Source: an uncultured bacterium (GTDB lineage Bacteria; Spirochaetota; UBA4802; UB4802). From it: DNA of 32,376 bases. Shown here one piece after another: positions 1-7,153 of the stretch (its first letter is position 1; each line of letters starts with the position of its first letter). The notes under the pieces were generated by a model. That model did not search any database and was not told the origin of the DNA. It saw only the letters and a program-made list of their open reading frames with translations. The position numbers and the translations under genes were made by a program. Location: positions 1-32,376 of the forward strand of contig CALEUQ010000016.1 of the NCBI GenBank assembly GCA_937920495.1, read 5' to 3'.

Positions 1-120
1 CCCATAGACCATCATGAGTATTTTATGCAGCTGGGTAAGGATTTTGCCCAAAGGGTAAAGCAATTCTTGTGGTATGATGAAGTGTACCGCACGCGGTATT
101 CTATTGCAGGGTGGGTGTAA
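1..120 (+). CDS. 3' end of unrecognised, probably transposase, gene (partial)
   Basis: An open frame runs from the window edge to a TAA at 118-120 and gives the last 39 residues of a protein, ending in the basic/aromatic stretch YDEVYRTRYSIAGWV. The same C-terminus is encoded at the other end of the window on the opposite strand (32253-32376) with only two residue changes (MQ versus NK). A repeated C-terminus followed by a shared 3' flank ending in GGGGTCAGAGC is what two copies of a mobile or dispersed gene look like. I cannot name the family from 39 residues; a transposase is the likeliest reading, because GGGGTCAGA-type termini are common beside small transposases. The 5' part lies outside the window. 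Confidence 0.5.
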   Translation, partial: PIDHHEYFMQLGKDFAQRVKQFLWYDEVYRTRYSIAGWV

Positions 121-141
121 AAGTAAAAAAGGGGTCAGAGC
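1..141 (+). repeat. Left copy of window-bracketing inverted repeat
   Basis: Bases 1-141 match the reverse complement of 32238-32372 with four substitutions (three clustered at 35-39, one at 109) and a 6-base insertion just after the stop codon. Similarity stops sharply after GGGGTCAGAGC, which marks one element boundary. The copies differ, so they are genuine separate loci and not one sequence assembled twice. The window ends inside the element on both sides, which suggests the parent contig was broken at this repeat. Confidence 0.85.
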
Positions 142-153
142 ATATTAAAATGC

Positions 154-183
154 TTGCAATTGATAATTGCATACTGCTATAAT
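154..183 (+). promoter_or_regulatory. Sigma-70-type promoter with overlapping 17-bp palindrome
   Basis: TTGCAA (154-159) and TATAAT (178-183) are separated by 18 nt. A transcript would begin about base 190, at or one base before the ATG at 191, so the mRNA would be leaderless. The spacer and -35 carry a perfect 17-bp palindrome, TGCAATTGATAATTGCA (155-171), placed where a repressor would block RNA polymerase. The promoter starts 12 bases beyond the end of the left repeat, so it belongs to the glycosyltransferase and not to the element. Confidence 0.6.
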
Positions 184-190
184 TTACTGC

Positions 191-1444
191 ATGGAATATT
201 CAACAGCATTACGGCCGTATATTATACGACGGCTTGAGCAGATAAAAAAAGCTGATATACTCGTTGGCATACCATGCTTTAATAATGAAGCAACTATCGC
301 CAATGTTATGACCATGGTAAGTGAGGGTCTGTTTACGTATTATAATGATCTAAGACCGGTTATATTTGTGTCCGATGGAGGTTCTACAGATGATACGCGT
401 GATATCGCTCAGGTAATAGAATTAAAACCATGGCAGGAGCGTGTAATCCAGATTTATCGCGGCGTTGCAGGGAAGGGATCGGCATTCAGGGCAATATTTG
501 AAGCAGCACAGTTGCTTAATGTGGATGCGTGCATGGTGGTTGATTCTGATCTTCGCAGTATTTCGCCACAGTGGGTTCAACGGTTACTATCGCCCGTACT
601 TGAAAAAAAATATGAGTTTGTTGCCCCTGTGTATACACGCTACAAGTATGATGGGACCATCACCAACAATATTGTATACAATATAATACGTGCTGTGTTT
701 GGAAAAAGGATACGACAACCCATAGGTGGTGACTTTACCTTCTCAAAGCGGCTTGCAGAGCTTTATTTAGATAAGCCAGTGTGGACTACTGATATCGCAC
801 GCTTTGGTATTGATATCTTTATGACTGTCAATGCCATAGTAAGCCATGTGGATATATGCCAGGCAAATCTTGGTGTAAAAATTCATGATGCCAAGGACCC
901 TGCGCAGTCACTGGGACCAATGTTTGTGCAGGTTATTGGCACATTGTTCAGGCTCATGGAACACTATGAACCATACTGGAAAAATATTGACGGCAGCAAA
1001 CCAGTGCCAACATTTGGTGATGTACCAACTGTTGAGCCTGAGGCAATAGATGTAAATCTAGAGCGACTTGTTAATGAATATAAAACCGGTTTTGCGCAGT
1101 TTCAGGTGCTGTATAAAGCGATGTTCAGCAGTCAGGTGTACAACACATTAGCTGAATCGGCCAAAATGGATGTTTCATCATTTACCATACCTGTTGAAAT
1201 ATGGGTAAAAACTGTATATGAACTTTCGGCTGTGTTTCATACCTGGCAGATTAATAAAGTGCGGCTTATCAACCTTATGGTGCCGCTATATTTTGGCAGG
1301 ATTGCATCGTTTATTAATGAAACACTCCCAATGAATTCATTTGAAGCTGAAGAGGTTGTTGAACAACAAGCATTAGTATTTGAACAAAATAAATCATATT
1401 TGCTTGAAAAATGGCAATCACAGGGTAAAAATTTTGAAATATGA
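191..1444 (+). CDS. Glycosyltransferase, glucosyl/mannosylglycerate synthase-like (GT-A fold)
   Basis: A 417-residue cytoplasmic GT-A glycosyltransferase. An N-terminal nucleotide-sugar segment (ILVGIPCFNNE, about 23-33; SDGGSTDDT, 61-69) is followed by the metal-binding DSD motif at 118-120 and the acceptor-side PIGGDFTFS near 177-185 and FGIDIF near 205-210. DSDL plus IGGDF plus a late Asp are features I associate with GT78/GT81 enzymes that join GDP- or NDP-sugars to glycerate or phosphoglycerate; the exact substrate is inference. The C-terminal third is helical. The start at 191 is preferred to an upstream ATG at 167 because the latter lies inside the promoter spacer. There is no Shine-Dalgarno, which fits a leaderless message. 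The stop overlaps the ATG of the following pseudogene (ATGA). Two copies of the ACTATCGC word lie inside the gene. Confidence 0.8.
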   Translation: MEYSTALRPYIIRRLEQIKKADILVGIPCFNNEATIANVMTMVSEGLFTYYNDLRPVIFVSDGGSTDDTRDIAQVIELKPWQERVIQIYRGVAGKGSAFRAIFEAAQLLNVDACMVVDSDLRSISPQWVQRLLSPVLEKKYEFVAPVYTRYKYDGTITNNIVYNIIRAVFGKRIRQPIGGDFTFSKRLAELYLDKPVWTTDIARFGIDIFMTVNAIVSHVDICQANLGVKIHDAKDPAQSLGPMFVQVIGTLFRLMEHYEPYWKNIDGSKPVPTFGDVPTVEPEAIDVNLERLVNEYKTGFAQFQVLYKAMFSSQVYNTLAESAKMDVSSFTIPVEIWVKTVYELSAVFHTWQINKVRLINLMVPLYFGRIASFINETLPMNSFEAEEVVEQQALVFEQNKSYLLEKWQSQGKNFEI

Positions 1445-1642
1445 GTACTTCACAAATTCCAGCAATAATTGGGGCGATAGTTGGTGATATCGTTGGCTCA
1501 GTATATGAAGGCGCTCCAATAAAAACAAATCAATTTGATTTTTTTAATCCACACGCAACATTTACCGATGATACTGTTTAGCGATAGCTATTGGCGATTG
1601 TATTCTGCATAAAAAAGATTTTGCACGCACACTGTGGTTAAT
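1441..1642 (+). pseudogene. Decayed ADP-ribosylglycohydrolase (DraG/ARH-type) N-terminus
   Basis: An ATG overlapping the glycosyltransferase stop opens a 46-codon frame containing AIIGAIVGDIVGSVYEG and then FTDDTV, the N-terminal metal/substrate signature of the ADP-ribosylglycohydrolase family. It stops at TAG 1579-1581. Homology resumes in another frame at 1578 (LAIAIGDCILHKKDFARTLW), exactly what should follow FTDDTV in this family, so a few bases have been lost. The frame then runs into the 3' end of rlmB on the other strand, and the remaining two-thirds or more of the enzyme is missing. Intact relatives would remove ADP-ribose from proteins or nucleic acids; this remnant should be inactive. 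The gene was once translationally coupled to the glycosyltransferase. Confidence 0.75.
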
Positions 1643-2365
1643 TCATTCTTTTAACAGTTCCCACAACACAATGCCGCAGGCAACCGATGCGTTGAGTGAC
1701 GACACCTTTCCTTTAAGCGGGATGCGGACAATGACATCGCACTGACTTTGTGTTAAATGGCGCATGCCGCTACCTTCGCTGCCAATGACAAGTACTGCGG
1801 GCTTATACGTAGCAATACTACTTAATGACACAGTAGATTTGTGGCTTGTGCCAATTACCCATAAGCCAGCCTGTTTTGCCTGGTCTAAAAATCGTGCAAG
1901 GTTGGGCACCTGGTGAATAGGAATATGAGCCGTGGCCCCCGCCGATGCTTTGATTATGGTTTGTGTAATCTGGGGAGCATGTGCTCTTGTCAGTACAACA
2001 GCGCTTCCGCCAAGAGCCTCGGTGGTGCGGATGATAGAACCAATATTGTGAGGGTCGGTTATCTCATCGCAAGCCACAATTACGCCGCAACTTTTAGCAA
2101 TTGTGTTCAAATCAAATTGTTTTTCATCTTTATTGGGGCGATAGTTAATGACAAGCGCAACACCCTGATGATTGGTATCACAGTGCAAAACAAACCAGCT
2201 TTTTTGTACCCTGTGTACAGGTATACCTTTGCTGTGAGCTTCAGCAATGATAATATCGATGATTTTGCCGTGTGCAGTTTCTGAAATGTAAACTGTTGCA
2301 TCCCCTTGTAGTGTGGAAAGATATTCAAGTACAACTTTACGGCCAGCTACGATTTGACTATCCAC
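1643..2365 (-). CDS. rlmB: SpoU/TrmH-family rRNA 2'-O-methyltransferase (RlmB type)
   Basis: 240 residues, normal for the TrmH group 3 family. An N-terminal substrate-binding domain (residues 1-75) contains GRKVVLEYL. The SPOUT catalytic domain has motif 1 DPHNIGSIIRT (104-114), motif 2 VIGSEGSGMR (about 194-203) and motif 3 IPLKGKVSSLNASVA (about 215-229), forming the knotted SAM site. Family members methylate the 2'-O of a ribose in 23S rRNA (G2251 in E. coli) or related RNA; the exact nucleotide is inferred. The start codon overlaps the 3' end of cysS by 19 nt, the usual cysS-rlmB pairing, so the two are co-transcribed and coupled. Confidence 0.9.
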   Translation of the reverse strand: MDSQIVAGRKVVLEYLSTLQGDATVYISETAHGKIIDIIIAEAHSKGIPVHRVQKSWFVLHCDTNHQGVALVINYRPNKDEKQFDLNTIAKSCGVIVACDEITDPHNIGSIIRTTEALGGSAVVLTRAHAPQITQTIIKASAGATAHIPIHQVPNLARFLDQAKQAGLWVIGTSHKSTVSLSSIATYKPAVLVIGSEGSGMRHLTQSQCDVIVRIPLKGKVSSLNASVACGIVLWELLKE

Positions 2366-3771
2366 CGTGTACCCTCTCTGGTATCCTGAATAATAATGCC
2401 CTTGTCAAGAAGCAACTTTCGGATTTCATCGGCACGGGCAAAGTTTTTCTCTTTGCGTGCTTTGTTACGCTCTTCAATGAGTGCTTCTATTTCTTCTTTG
2501 TTGATGGGCGTAACTTCAGGGAAGAAGATAAATCCAAACACCGTATCAATCTTTTCCAGTGTATCCATAACTATAGCTGCATCTGGCCTGCCCAATGCAC
2601 CTGCATCAATCATTGTGTTTATATCGTGGACAAAGTCAAAGAATACGCCAATGCCGCCAGCAATGTTTAAGTCATCATCCACAGTTTCAGTAAATGCGGT
2701 TACAAATGCAGTGCATCTGTCTGCAACCTGATTGTTGACTGGTGCATCGTGCTTAATGTCGTTAAGGCGCGCAATAAGGTTATCAATGCGTAACAGTGCC
2801 TGAGCAGCCTGATTCAATCCATCGAATGTAAAGTTAAGCTGTTTTCGATAGTGTGCGGTTAAAAGTAAGTACCGTATAGTCCGCGGTGAATAGCCTTTAT
2901 CAAGAAGGTCGCGCAGCGTAAAAAAATTTCCTAAAGATTTTGACATCTTGGAGCCTTCCACCAGCAGATGTTCAACGTGTATCCAGTAGCGAACAAATGG
3001 CTCATCGTAGGCTGCTTCGCTCTGTGCTATCTCATTTTCATGATGTGGGAAGATTAAATCAACGCCGCCAGTGTGAATATCAATGGTGGTGCCAAAGATT
3101 TTACGTACCATTGCTGAGCATTCAATATGCCAGCCAGGCCTTCCTTTTCCAAATGGGGTGTCCCAGTATGGCTCATTGTCTTTTGGTGCTTTCCACAGTG
3201 CAAAATCGCGCACATCTTCTTTGCTGTATTCATCAGCGTCATAGCGGGCACCCGCCTTCATATCCATGCTGGTAACATTGCTTAAGCGCCCATACCTGTG
3301 AAATTTGGCAATGCTAAAATAAATGGAACCATCTTTTTTGTAGATAAGGCCTTTTTTATCAAGGTGGGCAATAATATCAATCATTGCATCGATCGATTCG
3401 GTGGCGCGGGGGTTGTGTTCTACCGGCTCAATGTTCAGCGTTTTAAGATCTTGGAAGAATATGTGCGTATATTTATCGGTGTATTCACGTAGTGTGATGC
3501 CTTCTTTAAGCGCACCTGCAATGGTTTTGTCATCCACATCGGTAATATTCATTGCATGGTTCACCTTGAAGCCGCGAAATTTTAAGTAACGTCTTAAAAA
3601 ATCGTTAAATACAAATGTGCGGAAATTGCCAATATGGGCATAGCTGTATACGGTAGGGCCGCACGAATATATGGTTACAGGTGGATAATCCTCTATCCTT
3701 TCTTTGGGGACTCCACCCGGGATAAATGTTTCCAGCCTTCGTGTCAGAGTGTTAAAAATTTTCAGTGCCAA
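2347..3771 (-). CDS. cysS: Cysteinyl-tRNA synthetase
   Basis: 474 residues, a standard class I enzyme that charges tRNA-Cys with cysteine. The first zinc cysteine is in YSCGPTVY (C37), HIGN is at 46-49, the zinc/cysteine site includes GWHIECSAM (about 213-221) and HHENE (243-247), and KMSKS is at 275-279. The C-terminal DALR/anticodon region ends with a basic EERNKARKEKNFARADEIR helix. The start is TTG, preceded by a strong GGAGGG seven bases upstream; no ATG fits the conserved N-terminus MALKIFNTLT. rlmB follows with overlap. A weak promoter (TTGACT, 15 nt, TATGAT) is visible upstream at 3811-3837. Confidence 0.95.
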   Translation of the reverse strand: MALKIFNTLTRRLETFIPGGVPKERIEDYPPVTIYSCGPTVYSYAHIGNFRTFVFNDFLRRYLKFRGFKVNHAMNITDVDDKTIAGALKEGITLREYTDKYTHIFFQDLKTLNIEPVEHNPRATESIDAMIDIIAHLDKKGLIYKKDGSIYFSIAKFHRYGRLSNVTSMDMKAGARYDADEYSKEDVRDFALWKAPKDNEPYWDTPFGKGRPGWHIECSAMVRKIFGTTIDIHTGGVDLIFPHHENEIAQSEAAYDEPFVRYWIHVEHLLVEGSKMSKSLGNFFTLRDLLDKGYSPRTIRYLLLTAHYRKQLNFTFDGLNQAAQALLRIDNLIARLNDIKHDAPVNNQVADRCTAFVTAFTETVDDDLNIAGGIGVFFDFVHDINTMIDAGALGRPDAAIVMDTLEKIDTVFGFIFFPEVTPINKEEIEALIEERNKARKEKNFARADEIRKLLLDKGIIIQDTREGTRWIVKS

Positions 3772-3810
3772 TTTTATCCCTCCATATGTAAGCTAAACGT
3801 GATTACCATA

Positions 3811-3837
3811 ATCATAGCAGATAGTTAAATCAGTCAA
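3811..3837 (-). promoter_or_regulatory. Candidate promoter of cysS-rlmB
   Basis: On the minus strand TTGACT (3837-3832) is followed after 15 nt by TATGAT (3816-3811), about 40 nt upstream of the TTG start of cysS. Both boxes match sigma-70 well but the spacer is shorter than ideal, so this is tentative. Confidence 0.35.
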
Positions 3838-3864
3838 GTATATAAGATTAAGGGAATATATAAT

Positions 3865-4086
3865 TTACTTTTTTGTAAATATATCATCAATTTTAAATTC
3901 AGGGAAGATTGTTTTAATTTTTCCAATCATAGACAAACTGGGATTAACTTTTTTTGGGGATTCTAAACGCTGATAGCTGTAAATATTTTTCATGCCTAAC
4001 ATTCTGGCTATTTGTTTCTGTGTAAGATTATGTTTTAATCGCAGATGTTTAAGATACAATGAAAATGCTATATTGGGATCAACCAT
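3865..4086 (-). CDS. XRE-family HTH regulator of the hicAB-like module
   Basis: A 73-residue protein that is essentially one Cro/C1-type helix-turn-helix (LTQKQIARMLGMKNIYSYQRLE, about 21-42) followed by two short helices ending FKIDDIF. It sits 23-24 nt after hicB on the same strand. Many HicB antitoxins carry such an HTH domain fused to their C-terminus; here HicB is short and the HTH is a separate gene, so this protein plausibly supplies the DNA-binding and autoregulatory function at the palindrome upstream of hicA. No strong ribosome-binding site is visible. XRE membership is clear; the partner role is inferred from context. Confidence 0.8.
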   Translation of the reverse strand: MVDPNIAFSLYLKHLRLKHNLTQKQIARMLGMKNIYSYQRLESPKKVNPSLSMIGKIKTIFPEFKIDDIFTKK

Positions 4087-4109
4087 TACTTTGACAATGT
4101 TCTTGCCTT

Positions 4110-4298
4110 TTATATTTTTTTTGGTAAAGGAAAGTGTATCGAAGATGAGTCTGGTTCGTTAAGGTATAGATTAAGTGCTTCATACAAATTTTTATGTAAT
4201 TCATCCAGCGTATCGGCCTGTGTTATGCAATCTTTCAATTCAATGCATTGCGCCCAGTAACCATTTTTTTCTTTATGAATTTTGAAATGATAGTACAT
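4110..4298 (-). CDS. hicB: HicB-like antitoxin
   Basis: A 62-residue HicB-fold protein: MYYHFKIHKEKNGYWAQC, then IELKDCITQADTLDELHKN and EALNLYLNE, the typical partial RNase H-like fold of HicB antitoxins. It would bind and neutralise the adjacent HicA RNase. An upstream ATG at 4313 would overlap hicA, but the ATG at 4298 has AAGG eight bases upstream and begins exactly where HicB proteins normally begin, so it is preferred. It starts 1 nt after the hicA stop. The usual C-terminal DNA-binding domain is absent; a separate XRE gene follows. Confidence 0.82.
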   Translation of the reverse strand: MYYHFKIHKEKNGYWAQCIELKDCITQADTLDELHKNLYEALNLYLNEPDSSSIHFPLPKKI

Positions 4299-4299
4299 A

Positions 4300-4491
4300 C
4301 TATTTACCTTCATTCAAACGTTTTAATAAATACTTCTCAAGGCCTTTTTTTAACTCATCATGCATTGGGATTGTTTGGCGTTCACCGTTTTTGCCAACTA
4401 TAACATGGCTCCCTTTTTTTCTTATGATTATCCACTTTTTTTTTAGTACAATTTCAACATTTCCTTCCCACTTAATGGAATTAAATATCAC
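4300..4491 (-). CDS. hicA: HicA-like mRNA interferase toxin
   Basis: A 63-residue HicA/YcfA-type dsRBD-like toxin expected to cleave mRNA in the cytoplasm. The key histidine lies in RKKGSHVIV (about residues 25-33), followed by GERQTIPMHDELKKGLEKYLLKRL, the characteristic second strand and C-terminal helix. The only conventional start in frame is GTG at 4491, which sits directly against AAAGG, so the real initiation site is uncertain and translation may be weak. The N-terminus (IKWEGNVEIVLKKKW) is a little unusual for the family. It is the first gene of the hicA-hicB-XRE operon. Confidence 0.78.
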   Translation of the reverse strand: MIFNSIKWEGNVEIVLKKKWIIIRKKGSHVIVGKNGERQTIPMHDELKKGLEKYLLKRLNEGK

Positions 4492-4509
4492 CTTTGTATA
4501 TAGGTATAA

Positions 4510-4543
4510 ATACCAAATATATTTGGTATCAACAAATTGTCAA
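4510..4543 (-). promoter_or_regulatory. hicAB promoter and 20-bp palindromic operator
   Basis: On the minus strand TTGACA (4543-4538) is followed after 16 nt by TATATT (4521-4516), upstream of hicA. The -10 box lies inside a perfect 20-bp palindrome, ATACCAAATATATTTGGTAT (4510-4529); a second half-site pair GGTAT/ATACC (4503-4514) overlaps its downstream edge. Binding there would cover the -10 and transcription start, which suggests autorepression by the XRE protein or a HicB complex. Confidence 0.65.
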
Positions 4544-4551
4544 CAATATGA

Positions 4552-5061
4552 TCAATCTTCCAGTATATGCTCTTCTACAGGCACATACTCAATAATTTTT
4601 TCCTTTACCTTAATAGATGGGGGATGAGTGGGCATTTCGGGTGGAGGAGCATAGGCTTTTGTAAAATCTATTTTGTTAAAATCTTCAGGTGAGAGCTTAT
4701 AATAGGCTAAAAGAAGATGCAGTTTTTTTATATATTCAATAAGTTCTTTCATCTTTTTATTTTTTCGGTCAATGGTTTCACGGGATTCGCTGACCACACG
4801 TTTTAATAGTTCGGTTCGTTTTTTTAGTTTTTCCTCAAGTTCAACAATGCGTTCGTAATATTCCTTATTGACTTTCTTAAAATCAATTCGGGCTATAACA
4901 ATTTCGCCTTCGTCTTTTTCTTTTTCTATTTCCTTAATGATGTCATTGAGTTCTCTGGAAGACAAAAGGTCCTTTGTGGATGTCTGTAGCCATTTTTTGC
5001 CATCATCATCCGTAAATTCGTATACATCGGGAAGTGTTTTCTTTTTTCGTTTAAATAGCAT
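4552..5061 (-). CDS. Hypothetical coiled-coil protein
   Basis: I do not recognise this 169-residue protein. It opens with a very basic MLFKRKKK, then a short segment around DVYEFTDDDGKKWLQTSTKD, and continues as a long charged helix (about residues 38-120, rich in E/K with regular I/L/V), predicted coiled coil. The tail (about 135-169) is Pro- and Glu-rich (APPPEMPTHPPSIKVKEK). There is no signal peptide or membrane span, so it is probably cytoplasmic or peripheral. A TATAAT stands 8-14 nt before the start, with no Shine-Dalgarno. It lies downstream of the FN3 protein gene on the same strand, about 107 nt away. Confidence 0.65.
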   Translation of the reverse strand: MLFKRKKKTLPDVYEFTDDDGKKWLQTSTKDLLSSRELNDIIKEIEKEKDEGEIVIARIDFKKVNKEYYERIVELEEKLKKRTELLKRVVSESRETIDRKNKKMKELIEYIKKLHLLLAYYKLSPEDFNKIDFTKAYAPPPEMPTHPPSIKVKEKIIEYVPVEEHILED

Positions 5062-5168
5062 ATTGTTACTATGATATTATATTCCCGCAACCTCAGTGCA
5101 AATACTATATTCTTTAGATACTATCGACACTTTTTACATATCTGTTTATGTAAATATTTTATAGCACA

Positions 5169-6449
5169 TCACTGGTTTGCATACTCTTTCATCTTTTCTT
5201 TTATTTCCTTGTTTGAAGTGCTCCACAGAATGGTATTACCTGCCCAGTTTTTATATTCCTTAAAATAAGTTGTTGCAATCCCTATGGACTGGTACAGCGG
5301 AAGCGCTACAGTATACCCCTCATCATCAATTATCTCAATGGTGCCATCCTGTGCTCCAAACGCTATGGCATTGAGTAGAAGTCTTTGTAATAGTTCAATA
5401 TCATAGTTGCTGGTTGCAAGCAGTTCAAACGGTTTTTTAGTTTCAAGTTTAACCACGTAACCATTTTTCTTAATAAAGTATATGGCAGTGTTCTCAGCAT
5501 CCATCATAACTGTATCAAAATCCTTTAATACGGTAAGCTGTCCGTTTGCAATGTACGATTTCACAATCTGCATGATGATTCTCAGTTTTACTGAATTCAT
5601 ATAGTATGGTTGAATCATAGCAAGATGTTGTTGTATTAATTTTTTTTGCTCTTCGTCCTGGGGCTTTTCTTCAGGCTTTTTGTATTGCGATAGTACCTTA
5701 TCAAGATTAAGATTTTCCTTATTTTCGGCAACAATATACGCTGATACTGGAATTGAGCTGTCAACTGGATACCCATCATATAAAGCCTGCACTTTATACC
5801 AGTAAACAATTCCTGGCTGTACATCGGTATCAGTATATGTTGTACTGGTACTGGTGGCGATAGTATCATACGGCCCTTCTTTCATAAGCGAGCGTAAGAT
5901 GGCAAAAGAGTTATCACCATAGGCTTCTATATTCACAGTAATCTGTTTTAAGGAACTATCGCCCAACGCCACAACATTGCTTATTTTTATTATTTTTGAT
6001 TTGAGTATAAGCGATAGTTGTTGTTCAAGAGTTTTTGCAAAAAGATGAATACTGTTATACATTGCACAGTCAAAGGATGTTGTAATGAAACTGTTGTCTT
6101 CACGTGAATAGAGTTTATATTCGATGTTGATCTGCCCTACAGAATGCGACAGCTCAGTAAAAAGAACATAGTCGGTTTTGCGCTTCAGGGAAAATTTTTT
6201 GATTGCTGGTCGTGCACTCTCATCATTTAACTCAAGAATGGAATTAAATGAGCTGATTTTTTGAATGCTGTCTATTGTGACACCTTCAATAGAAATGCTT
6301 TTGAGGGACTCAAATAACACGGAGGATTGATCCGCAAGATCTTCCGGACAAAACGGAAAGACAACTGTTAGTATTTTTGCACTTACCACACTGACTGAAA
6401 AAAACACACATATACATGCAAATATAATCTTTTTGTATACTGTAATCAT
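5169..6449 (-). CDS. Exported protein with a fibronectin type III-like domain
   Basis: 426 residues. The N-terminus MITVYKKIIFACICVFF...VVSAK is a typical cleavable signal peptide, so the protein is periplasmic or cell-surface; there is no lipobox. Residues about 170-236 form an FN3-like module (INVEAY/ILRS pattern, TYTDTDVQPGIVYWYKVQAL). The rest is unrecognised: the N-terminal part resembles proteins that compute on periplasmic receptors only in general composition. The start at 6449 is chosen because AAGGAG lies four bases upstream and it opens the signal peptide; an in-frame start at 6506 would add 19 residues without one. Three copies of the GCGATAGT word fall inside (5857, 5955, 6011). 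Confidence 0.75.
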   Translation of the reverse strand: MITVYKKIIFACICVFFSVSVVSAKILTVVFPFCPEDLADQSSVLFESLKSISIEGVTIDSIQKISSFNSILELNDESARPAIKKFSLKRKTDYVLFTELSHSVGQINIEYKLYSREDNSFITTSFDCAMYNSIHLFAKTLEQQLSLILKSKIIKISNVVALGDSSLKQITVNIEAYGDNSFAILRSLMKEGPYDTIATSTSTTYTDTDVQPGIVYWYKVQALYDGYPVDSSIPVSAYIVAENKENLNLDKVLSQYKKPEEKPQDEEQKKLIQQHLAMIQPYYMNSVKLRIIMQIVKSYIANGQLTVLKDFDTVMMDAENTAIYFIKKNGYVVKLETKKPFELLATSNYDIELLQRLLLNAIAFGAQDGTIEIIDDEGYTVALPLYQSIGIATTYFKEYKNWAGNTILWSTSNKEIKEKMKEYANQ

Positions 6450-6574
6450 ACGGCTCCTTGTTATATGTTTAAAGTGTAAGTGTGGCATAATGTAACCTTG
6501 TTGCATCAGAGTGTACCAGAAATCACTTCAATTAAAGACAACACAGGTGTACTCTGGCCTATATACCCAATACT

Positions 6575-6592
6575 TTTACTACTAATAGTAAA
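6575..6592. promoter_or_regulatory. Dyad in divergent intergenic region
   Basis: TTTACTA-CTAA-TAGTAAA is a perfect 7-bp dyad in the 260 bp between the divergent exported-protein and cupin genes. TTGACA (6598-6603) with a poor -10 18 nt later follows immediately and could drive the cupin operon, making the dyad a possible operator. A wider imperfect pair, CAGAGTGTACC (about 6509) and GGTGTACTCTG (about 6546), encloses a 26-base spacer just upstream. Confidence 0.35.
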
Positions 6593-6709
6593 GTGTTTGA
6601 CATTCATAATTGTATGCATCATAGTAAATATACTGAAATAGTGTATGTAAATGCAACTATTTTGTTACTATCTGTTATGTAAAATTATATATACTGCAAT
6701 GGAGGATGT

Positions 6710-7147
6710 ATGGGCAAGTATGAACATCTAATAGTACGTAAGCCAATTAATGTTAATGAACTGCCTGATCATGATTTCAGCCAGGTCATTCCATACCCTG
6801 TACTCATGGGCAAAGAGCTGGTACCGGAAGCAAATGCATGGGCACTGTATTTATATATCAAAACAATAACACAGGAAATGAAAGATATTGCCATAAAGAT
6901 GGATAGAGCAACCCCACATAAGCACGACTTTGATGAGATGTATTTAATGATTGGTGATGAAAAAGCAATCACCTTTGAGGTGATGCTGGGCGATGAGACA
7001 TATCAGGTTTCAACTCCTGCAGCGGTGTATATCCCAAAAGGTACCGCACATGCAATACGCCCGGTTGATGCAACGGTTGGTGCCACAGGAGGCCTTATAC
7101 CGGTGTGCCTTAATGGGCAATATATCACATTGCCTGTAGATAAGTGA
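6710..7147 (+). CDS. Cupin-domain protein
   Basis: A 145-residue single-domain cupin. Motif 1 is HKHDFDE with H70, H72 and E76 in the HxHx3E arrangement, and motif 2 contributes H114 in YIPKGTAHAIRP; together these are the usual four metal ligands. It could be a small-molecule isomerase, dioxygenase or binding protein; nothing in the sequence fixes the substrate. GGAGG lies six bases before the ATG. The stop is only 6 nt from the start of the glycerate 2-kinase, so the two form an operon and a role in glycerate/hydroxypyruvate or related sugar-acid metabolism is plausible but inferred. Confidence 0.85.
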   Translation: MGKYEHLIVRKPINVNELPDHDFSQVIPYPVLMGKELVPEANAWALYLYIKTITQEMKDIAIKMDRATPHKHDFDEMYLMIGDEKAITFEVMLGDETYQVSTPAAVYIPKGTAHAIRPVDATVGATGGLIPVCLNGQYITLPVDK

Positions 7148-7153
7148 GATATT

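Noticed and set aside
1913-2284. 123-codon plus-strand frame inside rlmB
   Set aside because: Antisense shadow of a gene with clear catalytic motifs; no family signal.
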